A stretch of 7,557 nucleotides of DNA. Source: Bacteroidota bacterium (GTDB taxonomy: Bacteria > Bacteroidota > Bacteroidia > NORP154). Positions 1-6,242 of the stretch are shown in pieces (the stretch's first letter is position 1; the number at the start of each line of letters is the position of its first letter). The translations under genes were made by a program, and so were the position numbers. A model generated the notes under the pieces. That model was not told the DNA's origin and ran no database searches. It saw nothing but the letters and a program-made list of their open reading frames with translations. Location: contig NVRZ01000145.1 in NCBI GenBank assembly GCA_002401055.1, positions 1 to 7,557 of the forward strand, given 5' to 3'.

Positions 1-497
1 TTAATGCTAAGACCAAAGTAGGATCAACCGCTTTACATTATGCTGCGGGTACCGGAAATGCCAAACCTGTAAGTGTGCTTATCAAAGCAGGGGCAGATGT
101 TAATGCTGTGAATAATGATTCGTACACAGCGTTGCATATAGCCTGTGCAACAGGTTATAAAGGCGTCTTATCTTTATTATTAACTGCAGGTGCAAATGGT
201 TCGGCCAAAGATAAAAAGGGTTCAACAGCAGTTCACTACGCAGCAGGATTAGGCTATTCCGAAATTATTGTAGCCTTGGCAAAAGCAGGAACCAACCTGG
301 ATGTCAAGAATGCAGCTGCTATCCCAGCCCTCCTACTTGCCGTAGAGTCAGAGAACCTGGAAATTGTTAAGGCAATGGCAGAAAATGGAGCAGATGTTAA
401 CATAAGAAACAAGAAAGGAAAGACGCCTATGTTGTCTGCAATTAAAACAGGCAATCAGGAGATTATTGATTACCTAGCATCTAAAGGTGCCAAATAA
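1..497 (+). CDS. Ankyrin-repeat protein, C-terminal part (5' end outside window)
   Basis: The frame is open from base 3 to the TAA at 495-497 and gives 164 residues. These are five consecutive ankyrin repeats of exactly 33 residues (the last has 32), with hallmark pieces such as STALHYAAGTG, YTALHIACATG, AGADVNA and NGADVNI. The repeats form helix-turn-helix stacks that usually bind other proteins; no catalytic motif is present. A GTG at 75 lies in the middle of a repeat, and the repeat pattern continues upstream of it, so the gene starts outside the window. The two final repeats drift from the consensus (PALLLAVESEN, TPMLSAIKTGN), as is common for the capping end of an array. Whether the protein is exported cannot be judged without its N-terminus. 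The FKBP gene follows after 31 bases on the same strand, so co-transcription is likely. The repeat assignment is secure; the biological role is unknown. Confidence 0.9.
   Translation, partial: NAKTKVGSTALHYAAGTGNAKPVSVLIKAGADVNAVNNDSYTALHIACATGYKGVLSLLLTAGANGSAKDKKGSTAVHYAAGLGYSEIIVALAKAGTNLDVKNAAAIPALLLAVESENLEIVKAMAENGADVNIRNKKGKTPMLSAIKTGNQEIIDYLASKGAK
3..494 (+). repeat. Five tandem ankyrin repeats (99-bp coding period)
   Basis: Repeat units begin at NAKTKVG, NAVNNDS, SAKDKKG, DVKNAAA and NIRNKKG, each 33 residues (99 bp) after the previous one. The third unit resembles the first closely (GSTALHYAAGTG against GSTAVHYAAGLG), while units four and five are divergent. Confidence 0.9.
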
Positions 498-528
498 TTA
501 CAGTTTTTAATCTATTAATTCAATTACA

Positions 529-1218
529 ATGAAATTCAAATATCTATCAGTCATCACATTAATAGGAATTATTGCAGCTTGCGGAGACAGTACTGCTCCT
601 CAAAAGGAAGCATTAACATTAGATTCTGAAGTCGATAAAGTCAGCTATAGCTTTGGAGTAAGCATTGCAAAAAATCTCAAGGCGCAAAAATTTGACAGTA
701 TAAATATTGACGCGTTAACTCAAGCTATTCAGGATTCTTATGGAGAGGAAGCTTTGCAAATTGATGAAACAGCGGCCAATGAGCTATTAAATGCCTTTAT
801 GCAAAAAAGACAACAAGCTGCAACTAAAGGATCTTTGGAAGAAGGACGAGCATGGCTTGAGCAAAACAAAACGAAAGAGGGTGTTGTTACGCTGGCAAGT
901 GGACTTCAATATAAGATTTTGGTAGAAGGAAGAGGTGGAAAAGCACTTGCGACGTCTAAGGTTACAACGCACTACCACGGCACTTTGATCGATGGAACTG
1001 TATTTGATAGTTCTGTGGATAGAGGTGAACCTGCATCATTTGGTGTGAACCAGGTAATTGCAGGCTGGACAGAAGCCTTGCAACTCATGAGTGTAGGTTC
1101 AAAATGGGAGCTATACATTCCATCTGAGCTTGCTTATGGTGCCAACCCAAGGCCAGGTGGAGCAATCAAACCGAACATGGCGTTGATCTTTCAAGTAGAG
1201 CTTCTCTCAATTAATTGA
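529..1218 (+). CDS. FKBP-type peptidyl-prolyl cis-trans isomerase, lipoprotein (FkpA/Mip-like)
   Basis: This is a 229-residue envelope chaperone that catalyses cis-trans isomerisation of Xaa-Pro bonds in exported proteins. Residues 1-18 form a lipoprotein signal with lipobox IAAC, so C18 is the predicted lipidated cysteine. Residues about 32-115 are helical, including VDKVSYSFGVSIAKNL, as in the FKBP_N dimerisation domain of FkpA and Mip. Residues about 125-228 are the FKBP catalytic domain. The pocket residues of FKBP12 appear conserved: Y149 in HYHG, F159-D160 in GTVFDSS, V176-I177 and W180 in VIAGW, Y203 in LAYG, and F221. The domain therefore looks active. The length matches FkpA/Mip-like proteins. 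The ATG at 529 is fixed by the signal peptide; no Shine-Dalgarno sequence precedes it. The gene sits 31 bases after the ankyrin gene and converges on the peptidase gene. The exact orthologue is uncertain, so no symbol is given. Confidence 0.95.
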   Translation: MKFKYLSVITLIGIIAACGDSTAPQKEALTLDSEVDKVSYSFGVSIAKNLKAQKFDSINIDALTQAIQDSYGEEALQIDETAANELLNAFMQKRQQAATKGSLEEGRAWLEQNKTKEGVVTLASGLQYKILVEGRGGKALATSKVTTHYHGTLIDGTVFDSSVDRGEPASFGVNQVIAGWTEALQLMSVGSKWELYIPSELAYGANPRPGGAIKPNMALIFQVELLSIN

Positions 1219-1228
1219 TAGCACCTAG

Positions 1229-2986
1229 TTAGTATGTTAGAGGAATATTAATTTTCTCTAATACTCTTGCCACTGGGTAGCGATTGTGTGATTTTTCGTA
1301 ATAGCTTGAGTTTTCATAGATAAACCGAAGTTGGCTTCGGCTATCGGTTGAAAAAACGGTATCCATTCTTTTCTTTGCTTCAAACCTTGCTCTTAAATCA
1401 ACATTATCGTCAAGCAGCTCAGCGGCGAGATCTTCAAATACATATGATGAAAACCATTCCTTTTGTTGAAGAGATGCATCGAATAAGTTCCACGCAAAGT
1501 AAGAGTCCTTGGACTGTGGCTCAAGACACTCAACAATATACCTGTTGGAGCTTTGATCACAGATTACTGCATAGTCGCCTTTGTAGAACTTAAGAGATTG
1601 CATCACAGAATTCAACTTAACCTTGGAATGTAAATAGTGACCCTCATAGGGCCTCTTTAGAGATTCATATCCGCTTATATAATAGGTTTCTACTTCCAAT
1701 ATGGTATCGACGGTAAGCCTTGACATCTGAATGTTATTATTTTCCAGTCGATTGATGACCTCTGTCCAAGCCTGAGGAATCAAATACATATAGGGCCTTT
1801 GAACTTCAATAGTTGCCTTAAAAGTATTGTAATACCTAATGTTTTTTGTGTACGGCTTTTCGCGATTATAAAAAAGACGTTGTTCGCCAGTTATGGAACT
1901 TGGCCTCTCACCTGCTTCAAATCCTTTAAATTCTATCTGCTTGTATTTTGTAGTGTCCAATTCCCAAAATATTGGAAATACTTCCTGCTCTGCTACGTGC
2001 TCGTTGGCGAGACGCCGCTTCTCCCCTATTTCTTGATACTTCGCACCAGCAAATTTGACAGTGGCCAATAAAAAATGGTAAGTGGCAAGCACCCTGTCCT
2101 CAAAGGGCTTAAACATGTGTGTTTCGGTCGTGAATCCAATTGTGTTAAACAAAGTGGTGTAACCTGATGAATACCTCGGTGTTTCCAGAAAATCAACTAT
2201 ACCATTATCTGGTATCTTATCAATCGAGTTGACATATGGAATCATTTCATAACTGACTGCTTTCATCGCACTGTAGAGCTCAGGTAGCATTGTTTCTTCT
2301 ACAAATTCCGACAATATAGAATTCAGCTTGTCCTTCTGCGTAGCTATTAAAGTCATCACGTATTGGTAATCGGCACCATTTGAGGTATGTGTGTCAATAA
2401 AAATATCTGGATTCCATGCTCTGAACATGCGTGTGAATGTCATTGCGTTTTTCGAATCACACTTTATAAAATCTCTATTCAAATCAAGATTTTGAGCGTT
2501 TCCCCTGAACCCGTACTCTTTTGGACCATTCTGATTAGCCCTACTGCAGCATCCCCGATTCAACGCTCCTCCAATATTATAAATCGGAACTATACATATG
2601 ACGACGCGATCCAGCAAGTACTTTAATTTCTTACTTTTTAGAAGGTCATACGTCAATTTAATACTTGCATCAACCCCACATGGCTCACCTGGATGAATTG
2701 CGTTATTAATAAAGACTATTCGTTTGTTCTTTTGCCTAATAGACTCTGGATCAAAATCTCTGTCCCCAGATATAACGAATAGATGAAGTGGCTTTCCAAT
2801 ATCTGTTCCTCCATAAGTTATCAGAGTGGCCACACTATTTTTTTCTGCCATTTCTGTATAGAATGAGATGGCTTCCTCGTATGTAGCAGTTTCATCTCTT
2901 AGGTACTTCTTGGTGACAGGTTGTGCTATTCCAACCATTGATATAAATAGTAGACAAATAAATAATCTGAATTGAGGCATACTCAT
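1229..2986 (-). CDS. Secreted M14-family zinc carboxypeptidase-like protein
   Basis: This 585-residue exported peptidase has a signal peptide at residues 1 to about 22 (hydrophobic FICLLFISMVGIAQ). The M14 zinc site is visible: HPGE gives ligands H98 and E101, and DTHTSNG gives H200. N170-R171 in DLNRDF match the substrate-carboxylate pair of carboxypeptidase A. R149 in SRANQNG probably corresponds to Arg127. E288 in TETHMFK fits the catalytic glutamate. The catalytic domain covers about residues 28-315; about 270 residues follow that I cannot assign to a domain. The cleaved substrate is unknown; M14 enzymes trim C-terminal residues from peptides or cell-wall peptides. Start: ATG at 2986 is four bases after the upstream stop, so translation is likely coupled; an in-frame ATG at 2980 (Met3) would also keep the signal peptide. 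It is the third visible gene of the minus-strand operon. The Cys pair in NRGCCSRAN, close to the active site, is unusual. Confidence 0.92.
   Translation of the reverse strand: MSMPQFRLFICLLFISMVGIAQPVTKKYLRDETATYEEAISFYTEMAEKNSVATLITYGGTDIGKPLHLFVISGDRDFDPESIRQKNKRIVFINNAIHPGEPCGVDASIKLTYDLLKSKKLKYLLDRVVICIVPIYNIGGALNRGCCSRANQNGPKEYGFRGNAQNLDLNRDFIKCDSKNAMTFTRMFRAWNPDIFIDTHTSNGADYQYVMTLIATQKDKLNSILSEFVEETMLPELYSAMKAVSYEMIPYVNSIDKIPDNGIVDFLETPRYSSGYTTLFNTIGFTTETHMFKPFEDRVLATYHFLLATVKFAGAKYQEIGEKRRLANEHVAEQEVFPIFWELDTTKYKQIEFKGFEAGERPSSITGEQRLFYNREKPYTKNIRYYNTFKATIEVQRPYMYLIPQAWTEVINRLENNNIQMSRLTVDTILEVETYYISGYESLKRPYEGHYLHSKVKLNSVMQSLKFYKGDYAVICDQSSNRYIVECLEPQSKDSYFAWNLFDASLQQKEWFSSYVFEDLAAELLDDNVDLRARFEAKKRMDTVFSTDSRSQLRFIYENSSYYEKSHNRYPVARVLEKINIPLTY
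1231..1265. repeat. Imperfect inverted repeat beside convergent stop codons
   Basis: The arm AGTATGTTAGAG (1231-1242) pairs with CTCTAATACT (1256-1265): ten base pairs with a two-base bulge and a 13-base AT-rich loop. It lies just after the FKBP stop and inside the last codons of the convergent peptidase gene. The stem is AT-rich and no T-run follows on the plus strand, so calling it an intrinsic terminator is not justified. It could still weakly help transcript-end formation or protect 3' ends. Confidence 0.35.
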
Positions 2987-2990
2987 ATAC

Positions 2991-5900
2991 TTAAGTGCTT
3001 ACAATTTTTAACTTTAATTTATTTTCAAAGAACTGGTGCAGTGGAAATATTACGCCTGCAAATCCCGCATTGATCAGCAATTTCCACGCAGGAGCATCAT
3101 TTGTCCATACGTCTACATACGGATCCGTTAAAACAAGCAGAAATTCGAAAACAATTAAGAAGGATATAAAGACCGCACCTTCAATTACGCGCGCAGGTAT
3201 ATTCACCCTAACTAGAAGCAATACCAATCCGAACATCAAAATAATACCAATCAAAATACCGGAGTACTGCAATACGTCTCTACGAGCTAGTTTTTCACGC
3301 ATCAAACGTAACTCCTCCTCTGCTTTTTGTCTTCTATTCAAATCGTCAAGCTCAAACTCATGCCTTTGCTCTAGCCGCCCAATATCCTTACTTCTATCTT
3401 CATTAAACAATGAATCCTTAGTGGTGCCATGAATCTTCTTAAATTCTAGCGCAGATTGGTAGCGAAACGCCGCTTCTTTGTATTCTCCAGATTGAAATGC
3501 TGCTTGAGCTATTGAATCATTTACGATGCTAAGTCGATCATAGTCCTCCATCGAATGATGAAGTGCGCCAATTGAAGTATCTATCGCCAATGCACTATCC
3601 AGATATTTCTCTGCAATTTCAAATTGTCCAATTTTAGTAAAAACAGTTCCCAGATTACCAAGATCTACGGATACGCCTTTTTTGTTCCCAGAATTTCTAT
3701 TGATTTTAAGAGCTTCAATATAATGTTGTAATGCCTTTTCAATTAATCTATTACTTTCATTCAAATCTTTTTCCATTTCAGCCTGATTAGCATAAACAGT
3801 TCCGATATTCCCTAAACTTATAGCTATAGTGGCTTGCCTTCCCAATTCCCTTTCAATCTTTAAAGCTTCGAAGTAATTTTGTAGAGCATCGGCATACTTA
3901 CCTTGCTTATGATAAATAATACCCATATTGCCAAGCTGTATAGCTACCCTCTGCTTGTCTCCTAGCTTTCTACCCATACTCAGCGCTTGTGTATAATACC
4001 TTAACGCCGCTTCAAAATCACCTTGATTGTGATACACATTTCCAATGTTGCCATGCGCTATTGCTTGATATCTCTCATTCCCTGTTTCCTTTGCAATCTC
4101 TAAATTCTCGAAATAGCTTTTCAGTGCTGCCGGATAATTACCGAGATTTCTGTACACCACTCCAATGTTTCCCAAATCACGGGATACCCCGTTCATATTC
4201 CCTATTTCCCTATTGATAATGAGTGATTCATTGTAGTATTTTAAAGCTGCGGAGTAATTGCCTTGATTTCGATTAATAAGTCCAATTCCTGATAGAGAAC
4301 CCGCGATACCCTCTTTGTTTTCAAGTTTTTTAAATATCTCTAATGCTTCATTATAGTAGGTTAGCGCTTGTGGATAATCACCACGAATCCAAAATGTATT
4401 TGCAATGCTAATAAAGGAAGAGCCAACATTTTTGGGATTATCAATGCTTTGTGAAATTTCAAGTGCTTCCGATGATAATGCATGAGCTGTATCAGGGTTA
4501 GAAAAAAGTAACTGGCGCGAAAGGTGATTGAGCACAACAATCCTGGTTGTATCATTCAATTCTGTATTAACCAATTCATGCTTCAGCGAGTCTGTCTTAT
4601 TCCCAAAACTCAAATTCGCAATTGAAAGCGCAGCAAGTAGAAAAATAAATGCGCTTTTGCCCAGACCCGCACCATTTTCTGAACTATCTCCATCTTTAAA
4701 GAGCCTACTCTTTAAAATACCTTCAAAAAAGCTATGTACCGGAAAAATAATGATAGCCAAGCCAGCGTTAACAAGCAACTTCCAGGCTGGGGCATCATTT
4801 GTCCATGAGCCAACAAAAGGATCAGTTAGCACAAGCAAAAATTCAAAAATGATCAAGAATAGAATAAAGACGATTCCCTCTGCTATGCTTACAGGGATAC
4901 TAAGGCGTCCTAGCAGCAAAACCGATCCGAATAAAAACAATATCCCAATCAAAATTCCAGAGTACTGTAAAATGTCTCTTCTCTCAATTCGTTTGCTTTG
5001 CAACCTTGTTTTTTCAGCCTCTGTTTGAAGCCTGCTCATTTCACCCATTTCTATTTCATGACGCTGCTCCAGGCGGCCGATATCTTTGCTCTTTTCTTCG
5101 TTGAAAAGGGTGTCTTTAGCTATACCAGATTTTATATGATGTTCCAGCGCTTTTTTGTAGCGTGTCGCTGCTTCTTTGTAGTCGCCTCCTTGGAAAGCGA
5201 GGTAGGCCGTTGTGTCGTAGAGGATGGAAGCGGCTAATTCAAATTCTCCTAACTCATTTAGCGCCCCAATGCTATCACATAATTTCAGCGAAGAGTCCAG
5301 ATAACTCTCGGCTTCTTTATACTTGCCTGTTCTAGTATAGAGAATTCCGATGTTGCCAAGATTGCTGGCAATATAATTATTACTCCCCAATTCTCGACTC
5401 ATTTTTAGTGCCTTAAAATAATATTCCAGCGCTCTTACACCTAGCCTAGCTGAAATCTTGGGGTCGGATGAGCTTTCACCTTGATCTTGATAAACAAGTC
5501 CGATGTTAGAGAGGTTGAGAGCGATATAACTCACATTTTCCAATTCCTCACTCATTTCCAAAGCCTTTAAATAATACGCTAAGGCCTCGGGGTAGTCATC
5601 TTGCCTATGGTAGATAATTCCGATGTTGCCGAGTTGGATTGCAATCCCTCTCTTATCTTCGAGTTCTTCTACAATTTCTAACGCCTTAAAATAGTACTCC
5701 AGAGCATTGGAGTAATCGCCCTGCTTTCTATAGACAATTCCGATGTTACCGAGGTGTACTGCAATCCTGCTTTTATCCTTAAGTTCCTCTCCTATTTGCA
5801 ACGCCTTAAAATAATACTCAAGAGATCTAGGATAATCGCCTTGATTGTCATAGACAATGCCAATGTTGCCAAGGGTGCTAGAAATACCTTTTCTGTCATT

Positions 5901-6242
5901 GAGCTGCTCATTGATTTCAAGAGCTTTAAAGTAATATTGCAATGAGACGTGGTAGGCGGCTTTCAAATAATAGTATGCACCCAGGTGACGGGATGAGGCT
6001 GCAATTCCCGTTGGCCATTCTATTTTTTTTGCAATAGCAATCGCGTGAGTTGAGAGGATAATTGCCGTGTCAGGGTTATTATACATGATTGCCCAACCGA
6101 GGGTGTTGAGCGTCATGACCATCGTGCTATCCGCTATATCGGTGTTGAGGAGGTTTTGTAAAGAGTCAATTTGGGTCTGATCTGCTGCAACTGAGTTACC
6201 GTATAATACAATAAATAGGGATATGGTCAGGAGATTTTTCAT
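2991..6242 (-). CDS. Fused double TPR / coiled-coil / three-helix membrane protein
   Basis: This 1083-residue protein consists of two homologous halves. Half A: signal peptide 1 to about 20 (ending SVAA); about eight TPRs in 45-373, mostly 40-residue units starting GNIG; the motif IGRLEQRHE (388-396); a charged coiled coil to about 422; membrane helices about 424-444, 453-473 and 489-506; and a basic tail. Linker about 515-528. Half B: a signal-peptide-like hydrophobic stretch 529-547 that is now internal; about nine TPRs in 571-939; IGRLEQRHE again (954-962); a coiled coil; helices about 989-1010, 1019-1039 and 1054-1072; and a basic end. The membrane segments of A and B are about two-thirds identical by eye. 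No methionine occurs between residues 402 and 683, so half B has no start of its own and the fusion is real in this sequence. The start is set by the ATGA overlap with the upstream gene. The TPRs probably face the periplasm and bind a protein or peptide. No output enzyme domain is present. Function unknown. Confidence 0.93.
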   Translation of the reverse strand: MKNLLTISLFIVLYGNSVAADQTQIDSLQNLLNTDIADSTMVMTLNTLGWAIMYNNPDTAIILSTHAIAIAKKIEWPTGIAASSRHLGAYYYLKAAYHVSLQYYFKALEINEQLNDRKGISSTLGNIGIVYDNQGDYPRSLEYYFKALQIGEELKDKSRIAVHLGNIGIVYRKQGDYSNALEYYFKALEIVEELEDKRGIAIQLGNIGIIYHRQDDYPEALAYYLKALEMSEELENVSYIALNLSNIGLVYQDQGESSSDPKISARLGVRALEYYFKALKMSRELGSNNYIASNLGNIGILYTRTGKYKEAESYLDSSLKLCDSIGALNELGEFELAASILYDTTAYLAFQGGDYKEAATRYKKALEHHIKSGIAKDTLFNEEKSKDIGRLEQRHEIEMGEMSRLQTEAEKTRLQSKRIERRDILQYSGILIGILFLFGSVLLLGRLSIPVSIAEGIVFILFLIIFEFLLVLTDPFVGSWTNDAPAWKLLVNAGLAIIIFPVHSFFEGILKSRLFKDGDSSENGAGLGKSAFIFLLAALSIANLSFGNKTDSLKHELVNTELNDTTRIVVLNHLSRQLLFSNPDTAHALSSEALEISQSIDNPKNVGSSFISIANTFWIRGDYPQALTYYNEALEIFKKLENKEGIAGSLSGIGLINRNQGNYSAALKYYNESLIINREIGNMNGVSRDLGNIGVVYRNLGNYPAALKSYFENLEIAKETGNERYQAIAHGNIGNVYHNQGDFEAALRYYTQALSMGRKLGDKQRVAIQLGNMGIIYHKQGKYADALQNYFEALKIERELGRQATIAISLGNIGTVYANQAEMEKDLNESNRLIEKALQHYIEALKINRNSGNKKGVSVDLGNLGTVFTKIGQFEIAEKYLDSALAIDTSIGALHHSMEDYDRLSIVNDSIAQAAFQSGEYKEAAFRYQSALEFKKIHGTTKDSLFNEDRSKDIGRLEQRHEFELDDLNRRQKAEEELRLMREKLARRDVLQYSGILIGIILMFGLVLLLVRVNIPARVIEGAVFISFLIVFEFLLVLTDPYVDVWTNDAPAWKLLINAGFAGVIFPLHQFFENKLKLKIVST
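3003..3392 (-). repeat. Stalk plus three-helix membrane module, copy 2 (half B)
   Basis: Encodes residues 951-1080 of the fused protein: KDIGRLEQRHE, coiled coil, RRDVLQYSGI, three helices and tail. The residues shared with the other two copies are E1033, D1040-P1041, A1050-P1051, K1054, N1058, H1069 and E1073. Confidence 0.85.
3540..4532 (-). repeat. TPR array of half B (120-bp coding period)
   Basis: Units of 40 residues begin at residues 571, 611, 651, 691, 731, 771, 811 and 862, most with GNIG or GNMG. The seventh unit (811-861) is expanded to 51 residues by an 11-residue insertion. A further, shorter TPR-like helix pair at 902-939 (QSGEYKEAAFRYQSALE) closes the array. The 40-residue length resembles LGN/kinesin-light-chain-type TPRs rather than the 34-residue classical form. 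Confidence 0.88.
4602..4700 (-). other. Fusion junction with internalised signal-peptide-like segment
   Basis: Encodes residues 515-547 of the fused protein. A polar, glycine-rich linker (KDGDSSENGAG) joins the end of the third helix of half A to LGKSAFIFLLAALSIANLSFG, which has the lysine, hydrophobic core and small-residue end of a signal peptide. What follows (NKTDSLKHEL) aligns with the mature N-terminus of half A (DQTQIDSLQN). L527 is encoded by CTG, one base change from ATG. The segment probably now acts as a membrane helix. Confidence 0.75.
4701..5090 (-). repeat. Stalk plus three-helix membrane module, copy 1 (half A)
   Basis: Encodes residues 385-514 of the fused protein: KDIGRLEQRHE, coiled coil, RRDILQYSGI, three helices and a basic tail. 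The shared residues are E467, D474-P475, A484-P485, K488, N492, H503 and E507. The nucleotide sequence has diverged clearly from copy 2, so the duplication is not recent. Confidence 0.85.
5238..6110 (-). repeat. TPR array of half A (120-bp coding period)
   Basis: Units of 40 residues begin at residues 45, 85, 125, 165, 205, 245 and 296. Units 125-164, 165-204 and 205-244 are very alike (GNIGIVYDNQGDY, GNIGIVYRKQGDY, GNIGIIYHRQDDY), and the plus-strand string ATGTTGCC or ATGTTACC recurs every 120 bp. The unit at 245-295 is expanded to 51 residues at the same array position as the expanded unit in half B. Half A has one fewer unit than half B. Confidence 0.88.
6239..6242 (-). promoter_or_regulatory. 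ATGA stop-start overlap (translational coupling)
   Basis: The TGA of the upstream TPR gene and the ATG of the fused TPR gene share bases, reading ATGA on the minus strand. This geometry usually means ribosomes reinitiate, giving linked synthesis of the two paralogues. Confidence 0.75.

Noticed and set aside
75..77. GTG as the start of the ankyrin gene
   Set aside because: It cuts the first 33-residue repeat in the middle, and repeat sequence is readable in the same frame back to base 3.
254..454. Minus-strand open frame inside the ankyrin gene
   Set aside because: Antisense to an unmistakable ankyrin array; no domain or signal supports it.
1231..1265. Intrinsic (rho-independent) terminator
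   Set aside because: The stem is AT-rich with a bulge and a long loop, and no run of T follows on the plus strand; kept only as an inverted repeat.
1348..2626. Open frames on the plus strand opposite the peptidase gene (1348-1593, 1799-2071, 2387-2626)
   Set aside because: They lie antisense to a gene with a full zinc-peptidase motif set, have cysteine-rich, low-complexity translations with no recognisable domain, and lack coding context.
2995..5945. Open frames opposite or out of frame with the fused TPR gene (for example 2995-3432, 4528-5028, 5754-5945)
   Set aside because: They recur because the underlying repeats and membrane modules are duplicated; their translations are serine- and lysine-rich reflections of the real gene.
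5238..6110. Regular 120-bp DNA repetition as a possible CRISPR or structural DNA repeat
   Set aside because: The period equals a 40-residue TPR unit, the frame is kept throughout, and the variation falls as in protein repeats.
2991..6242. Assembly duplication as the cause of the two-part gene
   Set aside because: The halves differ clearly at both DNA and protein level and have different TPR numbers, so they are not one sequence assembled twice.
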